From a virus: a DNA stretch of 36,971 nucleotides. Location of the stretch: positions 1-36,971 of IMG/VR virus record IMGVR_UViG_3300045256_000037; one strand, given 5' to 3'. Shown here in pieces: positions 1 to 7,343 of this stretch; the first letter of the stretch is position 1, and each line of letters begins with the position of its first letter. Under the pieces are notes generated by a model. That model did not search any database. It saw only the letters and a list, made by a program, of their open reading frames with translations, and was not told where the DNA came from. The position numbers and the translations under genes were made by a program.

Positions 1-2
1 CA

Positions 3-209
3 ATGGGATTGGAAGGTATTTCCGTGATCGACGGCCCGCAAACCACTCAAGAGTGGAAAGAGCACTCTGTCTCTTATGACCTATGGTCAATCGAGACAGC
101 GTGTGAACGAATCCTCGCGGCCGGGGCGCGGGCAAGTCTCATGATCCTTTTAGAAAAGATCATTCGCGAGCACAAGCTGGATCGATTTTCGAGAGAGGCG
201 GCGGAATGA
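3..209 (+). CDS. Hypothetical early phage protein, possibly 5'-truncated
   Basis: This 68-residue protein is mostly helical, with an acidic first half and a basic C-terminus. I recognise no domain. Its stop overlaps the start of the nuclease gene by 4 nt (ATGA at 206-209), which argues that it is a real, translationally coupled member of the early operon. The ATG lies 3 nt from the window edge, so the true start may be upstream, or it may be the internal GTG at position 24. Confidence 0.55.
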   Translation: MGLEGISVIDGPQTTQEWKEHSVSYDLWSIETACERILAAGARASLMILLEKIIREHKLDRFSREAAE

Positions 210-994
210 CCCGGATTGTCTCATTCTATGGTGGCGAATGTCACATCGAGTTCGATCCGGCCAAGCATGTCTATGTGTGGAAGGAGAAGGGCCGCAATCT
301 TCCCGGCGTGACCGAAATTCTTAAGGCGTGCTTTCCGAAAGACGCTCTGATGCAATGGGCTGCCAACTTGGCCTCAGAGGCGCGCGGTAATGGAGCGAGT
401 CATGACGATGCGCGTTTTGCTTGGCGCACCGTCTCACGCGATGCGGCCGACAAAGGCTCGCTGGTCCACGCCTTCTGTGAAGGCGCTCCGCACTACACGC
501 CCGATAATATCCCGTGGCCAGAGGATAAGCAGGTTCGCGCCGCCGCCGAAGCATTCTGGGCTTGGTGGACCAGCCGCCATGTCCAGGTCATCGACCAGGA
601 AAAGATCGTGTTCTCCCGGTCGCTGCAATACTGCGGAACGCTCGACCTGCATGCCATGATCGACGGCGAGGTCGCGATCCTGGACTATAAGACCAGTTCG
701 GGTTTCTACCGCGAAATGCCGGTTCAGCTCGCGGCCTACGCGGTCGCGCTCGAAGAAATGACCGGCGAGCGAATCTGCAACGGCTGGATCGTTCGTCTAG
801 ACAAAAAGACGGCGAAATTCGAGCCCCATTACGTGCCCATCAACGACAAGCTCAGACGGACATGGCGCACTTGTCTTGACTGGTATCGGAGCCTGCAATT
901 CGTTGACGATCTGACAGACCAAGTGAAGCAAGCAACCCTGAAAGGAACCCGGCTATGCCAGACATCGATTCCATCTACAGTTCTAATTGGCTGA
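206..994 (+). CDS. PD-(D/E)XK nuclease, RecB/Cas4-like
   Basis: A 262-residue protein likely to cut or resect DNA during phage recombination or replication. The active-site pattern of the RecB/Cas4-type PD-(D/E)XK fold can be read: His88 in GSLVHAF, Asp147 in GTLDL, Asp160 and Lys162 in ILDYKTS, then the QLAAYA motif (174-179). No helicase domain is attached, and I see no four-cysteine cluster of the Cas4 type. The last 40 nt overlap the next gene, an SSB-like protein, so a nuclease plus ssDNA-binding pair is plausible. The substrate is unknown. Confidence 0.8.
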   Translation: MTRIVSFYGGECHIEFDPAKHVYVWKEKGRNLPGVTEILKACFPKDALMQWAANLASEARGNGASHDDARFAWRTVSRDAADKGSLVHAFCEGAPHYTPDNIPWPEDKQVRAAAEAFWAWWTSRHVQVIDQEKIVFSRSLQYCGTLDLHAMIDGEVAILDYKTSSGFYREMPVQLAAYAVALEEMTGERICNGWIVRLDKKTAKFEPHYVPINDKLRRTWRTCLDWYRSLQFVDDLTDQVKQATLKGTRLCQTSIPSTVLIG

Positions 995-1365
995 CCGGCG
1001 ACGAACTCGCCGATAGCGACGATGTAACGCTTACCATCGCGGGCGTCGAAATCAAGAAATTCGACGACGGCAAGATGAAGCCGATTCTTGCTTTCGAGGA
1101 AACGGACAAGCGTCTCGTTGTTAACAAGACCAACGCGCTCATGATCTCGGAAGTATGCGGAACCAAAAACACCGATCATTGGATCGGCAAGTCGATCACG
1201 CTTTACGGCACTAAGGTCGAGTTTGGCGGCAAGCTCACCAACGGCATCCGGGTTCGTCCACCGATGCGCAAATCGACCGGCAAGAAACCGGCATTTCTCG
1301 GCGGCAAGTCGCAACAGTACGACGAGCGCAATCCACCTCCTTTTGACGACGAGGTGCCCTTCTAA
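955..1365 (+). CDS. Probable phage single-stranded DNA-binding (OB-fold) protein
   Basis: The 136-residue protein has a beta-rich body (about residues 20-105) resembling a widespread unnamed phage family, with a conserved centre around LVVNKTNA and IGKSITLYGTKVEFGG. It ends in a disordered, acidic tail finishing DDEVPF. That tip mimics the Asp-Asp-x-(I/V)-Pro-Phe end by which bacterial SSB recruits partners, so ssDNA binding is inferred from the tip and from the adjacent nuclease. It starts inside the nuclease gene, and its stop overlaps the next start (TAATG). SSB activity itself is not demonstrated by the sequence. Confidence 0.6.
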   Translation: MPDIDSIYSSNWLTGDELADSDDVTLTIAGVEIKKFDDGKMKPILAFEETDKRLVVNKTNALMISEVCGTKNTDHWIGKSITLYGTKVEFGGKLTNGIRVRPPMRKSTGKKPAFLGGKSQQYDERNPPPFDDEVPF

Positions 1366-1721
1366 TGAGCGTCGTTACGGATGAAGATGTCGAGAAGGCG
1401 TTGGACTTTTTGCGTGCCAACGCCTTCAAGGCCGCCAAGGCAAGAGCCGAGCGCATTTGGCTTGAGGAGTACCGCAAGTCGAAAAAGGCTCTGCTCATGA
1501 AGTGCGCGCTTGCCGAGCACAACGGCCCCGGCGAGCTTTCGGTCAGCGCCCAAGAGCGCGAAGCCTACGCCCATCCTGAATATTTGCAACTCCTTGAGGG
1601 ACTCAAGGTTGCCGTCGAGGAGGACGAAAAAGCGCGTTTCGGGATGTTGTCGGCACAAGCCGTAATCGATGCTTGGCGAACGGAACAGGCGAACGCGCGA
1701 GCGATGGAGAAGATCGTTTAA
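1365..1721 (+). CDS. Conserved phage protein of unknown function, all-helical
   Basis: The 118-residue protein is highly charged and almost entirely predicted alpha-helix, with a characteristic run QEREAYAHPEY near residue 66. It resembles helical proteins found next to ssDNA-binding proteins in alphaproteobacterial phages, but I know no assigned function. It is coupled to both neighbours by TAATG overlaps (1363-1367 and 1719-1723). No membrane segment, signal peptide or catalytic motif is visible. A role with the neighbouring nuclease and SSB-like proteins is inference from position. Confidence 0.7.
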   Translation: MSVVTDEDVEKALDFLRANAFKAAKARAERIWLEEYRKSKKALLMKCALAEHNGPGELSVSAQEREAYAHPEYLQLLEGLKVAVEEDEKARFGMLSAQAVIDAWRTEQANARAMEKIV

Positions 1722-2101
1722 TGCCGCGCACGGTCAAAGAATGGATCGGCAAAGATGACAACACCCCAATCCCGCCGAGGGTCAAGACCAGGGTGGTCAC
1801 ACGCGCAAATCACTGCTGCGAAAATTGCGGAATTAGAATCCGCTATGGCGGGCAGATCGATCACGTCGTCGCGCTCGTCAACGGCGGAAAAAACAGAGAG
1901 TCGAATCTTCGGTTTCTCTGTGCCAATTGCCACAAGGCAAAGTCACGTCGCGATGTGGCTGAGAAATCGAAGATCGCTCAAACCCAAAGCAGAATGGGAC
2001 CGCTTAAGCGAGAGCGTCGCGGGTTCTGGGCTTGGCGCAAATTCGACGGAACTATGGTCTACAGAAAGGAGATCGAGTGGGACCCTGGGAGGAAGAAATG
2101 A
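1721..2101 (+). CDS. HNH endonuclease
   Basis: A 126-residue protein with a compact HNH nuclease core at about residues 25-75. Cys pairs CENC and CANC form the probable structural zinc site. The catalytic segment QIDHVVALVNGGKN holds the Asp-His pair and is followed by the Asn of ESNLRFLC. The ATG at 1721 overlaps the previous stop (TAATG) and is preferred over upstream in-frame starts. Free-standing HNH proteins in phages range from homing endonucleases to packaging or recombination nucleases. Here it sits in the early recombination cluster, far from the terminase, so a homing or recombination role is more likely. Confidence 0.85.
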   Translation: MPRTVKEWIGKDDNTPIPPRVKTRVVTRANHCCENCGIRIRYGGQIDHVVALVNGGKNRESNLRFLCANCHKAKSRRDVAEKSKIAQTQSRMGPLKRERRGFWAWRKFDGTMVYRKEIEWDPGRKK

Positions 2102-2829
2102 GTCTCATAGCCTATCATAACGATAAAGCGATCAAGTCGGCTATTCTCAAGCAGCTTCGCGCTCACGCCGAAGCCGACGAGATTGTCAAGGGACAATATT
2201 GGGAAGATGGCAAGGGTTGTGCTGTTGGCTGCACTATCCACGGGGCCAATCACGCTGAATATGAGTCTAGCTTCGGCATTCCGCAAATGCTGGCCCATCT
2301 GGAAGATTGTATCTTCGAGGGCCTGCCAAACGTCGAGGCTAAAAAATGGCCAGTGCGCTTCATGTCGGCCATCGAGCCGGGACAAGACCTATCACTCGTT
2401 GGTTGGAAATTTCTGCATTGGCTTCTAACCAATGAAAAAGTCAATCCTAGGATCAATGATCCTCTTGTGCGCGATGCGGTGAAACAATGCGCCGATGTGT
2501 TAGTCCCTCTGACCAAGGGTGAGCCAGTTGATAAGCGCGCGGCGAAGCGCGCGGCGCATGCGGCGTGGAGCGCGGCGGATGCGGCGGAGGATCGCGTCGC
2601 GGGGAGAGCGGCGTGGAGCGCGGCGTGGGGCGCGTGGAGCGCAGCGAAGAGCGCGGATTGTGCGGCGGAGAGCATGGAGTATTCGGCTGAGCGAGCGGCG
2701 TATGCGGCGGAGCGCGTGGCGAGGAGCCCGGCGAGGAGCCCGGCGAGGAGCGCGGCTTACATTCTCATGTCCAAAAAGCTTATCAAGCTAATTAAGGACG
2801 CTAGAGAGAACACCCTCGCAGGAAGATAG
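2098..2829 (+). CDS. Phage protein with alanine-rich repeat C-terminus
   Basis: A 243-residue protein starting at an ATGA overlap with the HNH gene. The first 140 residues are globular, with conserved-looking GQYWEDGKGCAVGC and SFGIPQML segments. Residues about 147-222 are a low-complexity array of Ala-Ala-x-Ser/Glu-Ala-Ala units encoded by degenerate GCGGCG repeats. The last 20 residues are basic and helical. I recognise the type as a recurring phage protein with an expandable alanine-rich helix, but know no function for it. The array is probably one long helix and prone to slippage. Confidence 0.7.
   Translation: MSLIAYHNDKAIKSAILKQLRAHAEADEIVKGQYWEDGKGCAVGCTIHGANHAEYESSFGIPQMLAHLEDCIFEGLPNVEAKKWPVRFMSAIEPGQDLSLVGWKFLHWLLTNEKVNPRINDPLVRDAVKQCADVLVPLTKGEPVDKRAAKRAAHAAWSAADAAEDRVAGRAAWSAAWGAWSAAKSADCAAESMEYSAERAAYAAERVARSPARSPARSAAYILMSKKLIKLIKDARENTLAGR
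2536..2760 (+). repeat. Degenerate GCGGCG-rich repeat encoding Ala-rich helix
   Basis: Imperfect units of the form gcggcg-tggagc or gcggcg-gagcgc recur, including three back-to-back near-identical 12-nt copies of aggagcccggcg around 2722-2755. The frame is kept throughout, so unit gain or loss would lengthen or shorten the helix without disrupting the protein. Confidence 0.7.
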
Positions 2830-2841
2830 AGCGAAAGGGCG

Positions 2842-3684
2842 ATGGGTGAGAACAGCAAAATCGAATGGTGCGATCACACGTTCAATCCGTGGATCGGGTG
2901 CCAGAAAGTATCGCCCGGCTGTGATAACTGCTACGCCGAGGCGATGATGGACCATCGGTATAGCAAAGTGCAATGGGGTCCGCACGGCGAACGGAAGCGC
3001 ACGAGCAAAAACTACTGGAACAAGCCTCGCCAATGGAACAAACAATCAGCGGGCTTCATGGCGACGCATGGCAGGAATCAGCGCGTATTCTGCGCCTCTC
3101 TAGCCGACATATTCGACAATCGCGTGCCGTCAGAGTGGCGTGCCGATCTTTTCGCGCTCATTAGCGAGACTCCGGGGCTCGATTGGCTGTTGCTGACGAA
3201 GCGGCCTGAAAACATGGCTGAAATGCTGCCGAGCGATTGGGGAAGCGGATGGGCGAATGTCTGGCTAGGAGTAACGTGCGAAGATCAGGACCGAGCCAAT
3301 CATCGCATCCCGATCTTGCTTACAACTCCCGCTGTACTCCACTATGTGAGCTACGAGCCTGTGTTGGAGTTGGTGGATTTCTCACGCTGGCTTCCTATCG
3401 CGCCTCGCGGCCAAGGGTGGGCGCCAGTAAAATGCGAAGCCGCCTATGGCGAGAAGCGGCCGCGTCTGAATTGGATAATCGCCGGTGGCGAGTCGGGAAG
3501 GGACGCGCGGCCAGCGCATCCCGATTGGTTCAGGAGCGTGCGCGATCAATGCGCTGCGGCGGGCGTCCCGTTCTTCTTCAAACAATGGGGCGAGGTCAGC
3601 AATAGGCACTCGGGACGCTTGCTCGATGGCGTCGAGCACAACGCCATACCATCATCACGAAAGGAGAAATTAGATGAAAATTAG
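2842..3684 (+). CDS. DUF5131 (phage Gp37/Gp68 family) protein
   Basis: A 280-residue protein matching the phage Gp37/Gp68 (DUF5131) family over its whole length. Diagnostic segments are the N-terminal NSKIEWCDHTFNPWIGC, the cysteine cluster GCDNCYAE, FCASLADIFD, LLLTKRPENM, ISYEP-like VSYEPVLE, WIIAGGESG and the C-terminal PFFFKQWGE. The cysteine arrangement and barrel-like pattern suggest a relation to radical-SAM enzymes, but the biochemical function of the family is not established. A ribosome-binding site (gaaaggg) precedes the ATG. The end overlaps the next gene by 11 nt. Confidence 0.88.
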   Translation: MGENSKIEWCDHTFNPWIGCQKVSPGCDNCYAEAMMDHRYSKVQWGPHGERKRTSKNYWNKPRQWNKQSAGFMATHGRNQRVFCASLADIFDNRVPSEWRADLFALISETPGLDWLLLTKRPENMAEMLPSDWGSGWANVWLGVTCEDQDRANHRIPILLTTPAVLHYVSYEPVLELVDFSRWLPIAPRGQGWAPVKCEAAYGEKRPRLNWIIAGGESGRDARPAHPDWFRSVRDQCAAAGVPFFFKQWGEVSNRHSGRLLDGVEHNAIPSSRKEKLDEN

Positions 3685-4138
3685 GCATTGGAATCCAGAC
3701 GAAGGCGACGCCCGCCAGGGCGACGTATACCTCTTCCGAGTACCGGACGATCTAGCGATCTCGATGGCGCACGAAATCAAGCCGCGCGATGGTCGTCTCG
3801 TTCTCCTCGAAGGAGAGATTACCGGACACCATCACGCTATCGGTCTTCGCCTGCCGGAGCCTGTCGCATTCCGCGACGACGCTATTGCACGCAATCTTTC
3901 GGCCGAGTCTGGTATTGGCACGGCTAGGCTCTATCGCGATGCGGCGGCGGCCAGAAAGTTGGTTCACCGAGGCGAACTCACCCGCGACGATCTCTGCATA
4001 GGGTTTCTCATCGTCGAGGGCGCTGCTGTAGCGCTCAAGCACGAAGAGCACGATGCGATCCATATTCCAGCCGGACGGTATTATGTGGGTCGGCAAATCG
4101 AGAATGCCGGAACAGAGGAGCGCATCGTACGTGATTGA
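3674..4138 (+). CDS. Conserved phage protein with GHHHAI motif
   Basis: The 154-residue protein has the pattern RQGDVYLFRV near its start, EGEITGHHHAI around residue 50, and KHEEHDAIHIPAGRYYV followed by a charged tail near its C-terminus. This layout matches a conserved phage and mobile-element family of unknown function, with probable beta-barrel structure. The clustered histidines could bind metal, but that is conjecture. A strong Shine-Dalgarno (aaggag, 3661-3666) precedes the ATG, which lies inside the end of the DUF5131 gene. Confidence 0.75.
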   Translation: MKIRHWNPDEGDARQGDVYLFRVPDDLAISMAHEIKPRDGRLVLLEGEITGHHHAIGLRLPEPVAFRDDAIARNLSAESGIGTARLYRDAAAARKLVHRGELTRDDLCIGFLIVEGAAVALKHEEHDAIHIPAGRYYVGRQIENAGTEERIVRD

Positions 4139-4141
4139 TCG

Positions 4142-5302
4142 ATGTCCAAGAAAATCAAAACTCTATCTCCTGAGCAGATAGCTAGAATCCCGGAGTGGGT
4201 GGAGAAATGGACAGCCTATGGGCTATCCACGGAGCCCGCTGATTTTGATCGAGCAACCGCTGCCGCGCTAGCTTGCTATGACATAGCGGGCCTACAGCGA
4301 CCTCGCTTCGTGCTTCGCATGGGCTCTCCGTTTGGAGCGACGATTGGTGGCATGTTGGCCATAGTTTTATTGCGTCGTTCCACGCAAATCCAGTCGCACG
4401 TCAGGTCGAACGTCTGGTCGCAAGTCTGGTCGCAAGTCGGGTCGCAAGTTGAGTCGCAAGTCTGGTCGCAAGTCCGGTCGCAAGTTGAGTCGCAAGTCTG
4501 GTCGCAAGTCGGGTCGCAAGTCCGGTCGCAAGTCTGGTCGCAAGTCCGGTCGCAAGTTGAGTCGCAAGTCTGGTCGCAAGTCGGGTCGCAAGTTGGGTCG
4601 CAAGTCGGGTCGCAAGTCTGGTCGCAAGTTGAGTCGCAAGTCGGAACGGCGTGGCTACAATACCGCGCCTGTCAATTTTGGGCGGGATGGTATGCGTATA
4701 TCAGTTTCCTGCGCGACGTTTGTGGTTGGGAAAGTGACTGTTTATCTAATTTCGCGCATGACGAAGCGTTAGCGCTCTCGTGTGGCTGGACGTGGTGGCA
4801 TGAGGATATTGTCGCGATTAGCGACCGACCACGGATTCTAAGACGTGATCAGGCTGGACGACTCCACAACGATTCAGGCCCAGCACTGCAATATCCTGAC
4901 GGATGGTCGTTGTACTGCTGGCATGGTTATTTGCTGCCAGCCTCGCACGAATGGCTTATTAGCAAGCGAGACGACATCACGCCAGAATTTATCGAGCAGG
5001 AGCCGAACGCCGAGTTAAGGCGCATTGCGTTGGAAATATATGGATTCGACCGCTACCTCGAAAAGCGCAAGGCCAAGATAATTGCAGAAGATGTTCTGCA
5101 TGGGCAGACGCGCCGCCTACTCTCTATAGACGTAGGTAAAGAAAGGGTGCGCGTCCTCGAAGTCATCAACGGCAGCGAGGAACCAGACGGCTCGCGGCGC
5201 AAATTTCATCTTGGCGCGATGCCAGGAAATACGCCGCATGAGTGCGTTGCGGCCAGCTTCGGTCGTCCTGCGGACAAATACCGGGAGGCGGTAGGAACAT
5301 GA
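4142..5302 (+). CDS. DUF6745-like protein with 21-copy SQVx tandem repeat
   Basis: A 386-residue protein. The globular C-terminal part (residues 170-340) carries the features I associate with DUF6745 proteins: [17 protein letters not shown], then [21 protein letters not shown]. Residues 85-168 are 21 uninterrupted four-residue units of the form Ser-Gln-Val-(Trp/Gly/Arg/Glu), with the first two diverged (SHVR, SNVW). The repeat sits where relatives have a helical linker. Function is unknown. The start follows the previous stop by 3 nt, and the end overlaps the next gene by ATGA. Confidence 0.75.
   Translation: MSKKIKTLSPEQIARIPEWVEKWTAYGLSTEPADFDRATAAALACYDIAGLQRPRFVLRMGSPFGATIGGMLAIVLLRRSTQIQSHVRSNVWSQVWSQVGSQVESQVWSQVRSQVESQVWSQVGSQVRSQVWSQVRSQVESQVWSQVGSQVGSQVGSQVWSQVESQVGTAWLQYRACQFWAGWYAYISFLRDVCGWESDCLSNFAHDEALALSCGWTWWHEDIVAISDRPRILRRDQAGRLHNDSGPALQYPDGWSLYCWHGYLLPASHEWLISKRDDITPEFIEQEPNAELRRIALEIYGFDRYLEKRKAKIIAEDVLHGQTRRLLSIDVGKERVRVLEVINGSEEPDGSRRKFHLGAMPGNTPHECVAASFGRPADKYREAVGT
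4394..4645 (+). repeat. 12-bp tandem repeat array, 21 copies
   Basis: Exactly 252 bp of 12-bp units (consensus tcgcaagtcNGG, with tcgcaagttGAG and tcgcaagtcCGG variants), each coding Ser-Gln-Val-x. Because the unit is a multiple of three, every frame on both strands stays open across it, which creates false Arg/Lys-rich or Arg/Pro-rich reading frames. Copy number is expected to vary by slippage or recombination. Confidence 0.95.
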
Positions 5303-5916
5303 GCAATTCGAGCGACTACACCAAGCAGTGTATTTTCTGCGGCATGTGCCATTCAGGAGCGTGCCCACGCGTGAAGGTGATTGAATATCACGATAACGGC
5401 TGCGTCAAGCACGTCGAGTTCTTCCCACTGCCTCTCTTAACGGTGAAGCCAGATGGAACAGTAGAGTTCCTTTCTAAGAATGACGAGGACGACATTAACC
5501 CCGCTATCGTTGCCGAGATACAAAAGCGAGCCGACAAGATTCTAGCCGACGATGAGTACGTCCCTATGGATGATGGCTTACTGGAGGTTCTTAGGAATGT
5601 GGGGCTCCCGCTCCCTCTTGAGCGTAGGCTTGAAGCAGCCGATCTCATCGAGCGCCAAGCCGCCGAACTCAAGAAATGCGGTGGTCTCGCGGAATGGCGG
5701 AGGCTCATGTCTGCGCTTTGTGAATACGAACTCGATTATCAGAAGGACAAAGCCAAAATCGCCGCCCTCACAGAGGAATGTGAGCAGTTGCGCAAGGCGC
5801 TTAGAGAACTGGTCGATGCCGTAAACGCAGAGGTCAACGAGAAGGGTGCCGGTGGCTATTTGCTCGCTCGCTTGAGTGACGCCCGTGCCCTTCTCAGCAT
5901 AGGGAGCGAGGAGTGA
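5299..5916 (+). CDS. Hypothetical protein with N-terminal Cys cluster and coiled coil
   Basis: The 205-residue protein starts at the ATGA overlap at 5299, with a purine-rich site (gggagg) just upstream. Residues 11-24 contain the cysteine run CIFCGMCHSGACP, a likely zinc-binding knuckle. The second half (about 120-195) is strongly heptad-like, with many Glu, Lys and Leu, suggesting a coiled coil. I recognise no family. It belongs to the early operon and ends in a GTGA overlap with the excisionase-like gene. Confidence 0.6.
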   Translation: MSNSSDYTKQCIFCGMCHSGACPRVKVIEYHDNGCVKHVEFFPLPLLTVKPDGTVEFLSKNDEDDINPAIVAEIQKRADKILADDEYVPMDDGLLEVLRNVGLPLPLERRLEAADLIERQAAELKKCGGLAEWRRLMSALCEYELDYQKDKAKIAALTEECEQLRKALRELVDAVNAEVNEKGAGGYLLARLSDARALLSIGSEE

Positions 5917-6152
5917 GTGAGCGGCGCGGCATGAAGCGGGAAGCGGCGGCGGATTATTGCGATCTGTCGCTGTCCGGCTTCGACGATTGGGTTTCCCGTG
6001 GATTGTTGCCGGGGCCGATGCCGGGAACCAAGAGATGGGATCGCAAGGCGATAGATTTGGCTCTGGACCGTCTTTCCAAGATCGAGCACAGTGGGTCCGC
6101 CTATGACAGGTGGAAAAGTGCGGGTTCGCCTGAGACACGTCAAGCCCGTTAG
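5913..6152 (+). CDS. Excisionase/AlpA-like DNA-binding protein
   Basis: A 79-residue protein with a winged-helix pattern typical of MerR/AlpA/Xis proteins. A helix-turn-helix spans about residues 8-30 (EAAADYCDLSLSGFDDWV), followed by the wing LLPGPMPGTKRWDRKAID. It lies directly upstream of, and overlaps, the integrase gene, where a recombination directionality factor is expected. The start is either GTG at 5913 (GTGA overlap with the upstream stop) or ATG at 5931. It could instead be a small regulator of the operon. Confidence 0.65.
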   Translation: MSERRGMKREAAADYCDLSLSGFDDWVSRGLLPGPMPGTKRWDRKAIDLALDRLSKIEHSGSAYDRWKSAGSPETRQAR

Positions 6153-7197
6153 AAAGGTGCTCGCTTCCGGCGAGACTGTCACCTATTATTATCACCGGGT
6201 CACGGGCCGGAGGGTATTTGGCGTTCCGGGCTCCGATGAGTTTCTTAAGAGTTACGAGACCGCCGGCCGCCCTCAAGATCACGTCACGCCGGACACGATA
6301 GCCGAAATCGCCCTTGGGTTCCAATCGTCACCGACATTCTCAAACCTTAGCGAACGAACGCGGCGAGATTATGCGAAGCACCTTAAAGCCATAGTCGCGA
6401 GGTTCGGAGCGGCAGAACTCGAAGTGTTCGAGGACCACCGCATTCGCCGCGACATCATGGAATGGCGCGACGGGCTCGCCAAGAGATCGAAACGGCAAGC
6501 CGACTATGCGCTAGCCGTTCTGAGGCGGATGTTGCAGTGGGCTTACGATCAGGGACGGCTTTCGATCAACCACGCGACCAGAGCCGGGAAGCTATACACG
6601 GCAGATCGCTCCGACAAGATTTGGGAGCCGCACCATATTGACGCCTTCATGCGGGCCGCGAACGAAACCTTGAAGCAAGCCCTTCGTCTCGCGCTCGACA
6701 CCGGGCAGCGGGAAGGCGATCTTCTCAGGCTCACTTGGACCGCATATGACGGTCAGGCACTCACGCTGAGACAGAGGAAGCGTGGCCGCAAGGTCTACGT
6801 GCCGCTCACGCGCGAATTACGGGCGATGCTCGACGCCATGCCGAGACGCGCCGCAACCATCCTCACGAACCAGCATGGGCTTCCGTGGACAGAGAGCGGC
6901 TTCAGGGGGATGTTCGGTAAGGCAAAGGAAAAAGCTGGCATCGAAGATCGCACGTTTCACGATCTTCGCGGGACATTCGTGACCCGCGCTTCGCTGAGAG
7001 ACCTCACGCCGCAACAGATCGCCACCATCACGGGGCAGTCGGTCAAGGACGTGGAGCATATCATTGACACCTACCTTGCGAGGACGCCCGAACTCGCCAA
7101 GCGGGCTATGCGGAAATACGAAGGCAGAACAAAAAATGGAAACCAGAGTGGAAACCGAGCCGGGGCGGGAGGCCGCAAAGAGGACCTAAGTTCTTGA
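6103..7197 (+). CDS. int: Tyrosine-family phage integrase
   Basis: Integrase catalysing site-specific recombination between attP and a host tRNA-Phe gene. Counting from the GTG at 6091, a SAM-like core-binding domain (about 78-160) precedes the catalytic domain. Its pentad is readable: Arg207 (TGQREGDLLRL), His290 and Arg293 (FHDLRG), Gln316 (TGQS, where His or Trp is more usual) and Tyr328 (DTYLAR). I chose ATG 6103. GTG 6118 has a better Shine-Dalgarno (aggtgg) and is a good alternative. The stop lies 7 nt before the att core, and the last codons contain two of the TGGAAACC repeats. Confidence 0.92.
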   Translation: MTGGKVRVRLRHVKPVRKVLASGETVTYYYHRVTGRRVFGVPGSDEFLKSYETAGRPQDHVTPDTIAEIALGFQSSPTFSNLSERTRRDYAKHLKAIVARFGAAELEVFEDHRIRRDIMEWRDGLAKRSKRQADYALAVLRRMLQWAYDQGRLSINHATRAGKLYTADRSDKIWEPHHIDAFMRAANETLKQALRLALDTGQREGDLLRLTWTAYDGQALTLRQRKRGRKVYVPLTRELRAMLDAMPRRAATILTNQHGLPWTESGFRGMFGKAKEKAGIEDRTFHDLRGTFVTRASLRDLTPQQIATITGQSVKDVEHIIDTYLARTPELAKRAMRKYEGRTKNGNQSGNRAGAGGRKEDLSS

Positions 7198-7343
7198 TAA
7201 TAAATGGTGCCCAGGGGCGGAATCGAACCACCGACACGCGGATTTTCAGTCCGAAAGTATGGTAATTCGATCAATGCCTTACCTGGAAACCGGGCTATTT
7301 TACCGCAACAGAGAATCAATGGGTTAGAACCGAAATGGAAACC
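7137..7343 (+). promoter_or_regulatory. Four direct TGGAAACC repeats, candidate integrase arm sites
   Basis: The octamer TGGAAACC occurs at 7137-7144, 7149-7156, 7284-7291 and 7336-7343, all in the same orientation. Two copies lie on each side of the tRNA-derived core. Arm-type sites of tyrosine integrases are short direct repeats placed like this around attP, so I infer that function. Binding has not been shown. Confidence 0.5.
7205..7253 (-). other. attP core: 3' half of tRNA-Phe gene (anticodon loop to CCA)
   Basis: Read on the reverse strand, this is a tRNA 3' half: anticodon arm CGGACTGAAAATCCGC with GAA anticodon, then variable loop, a T-arm whose stem pairs GGTGG with CCGCC around TTCGATT, the acceptor strand CCTGGGC and an encoded CCA. 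No 5' half (acceptor, D-arm) lies upstream; the sequence before the anticodon arm is unrelated. It is therefore not a functional tRNA gene but an integration core that would restore the host gene's 3' end. Phage genes flank it on both sides, as expected of attP rather than attL or attR. Confidence 0.85.

Noticed and set aside
206-994. Cas4 as part of a CRISPR system
   Set aside because: No four-cysteine iron-sulphur cluster, no other cas gene and no array; a phage recombination nuclease is the better reading.
4394-4645. CRISPR array
   Set aside because: The 12-bp units are contiguous with no spacers and are in frame within a gene.
4367-4772. Basic Lys/Arg-Gly or Arg/Pro-rich proteins on either strand of the tandem repeat
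   Set aside because: The 12-bp unit keeps all frames open; only the frame that continues into the conserved C-terminal domain is real.
7205-7253. A tRNA-Phe gene
   Set aside because: Only the anticodon arm to CCA is present; the 5' acceptor strand and D-arm are missing, and the anticodon stem's outer pair is broken, so it is an integration core.
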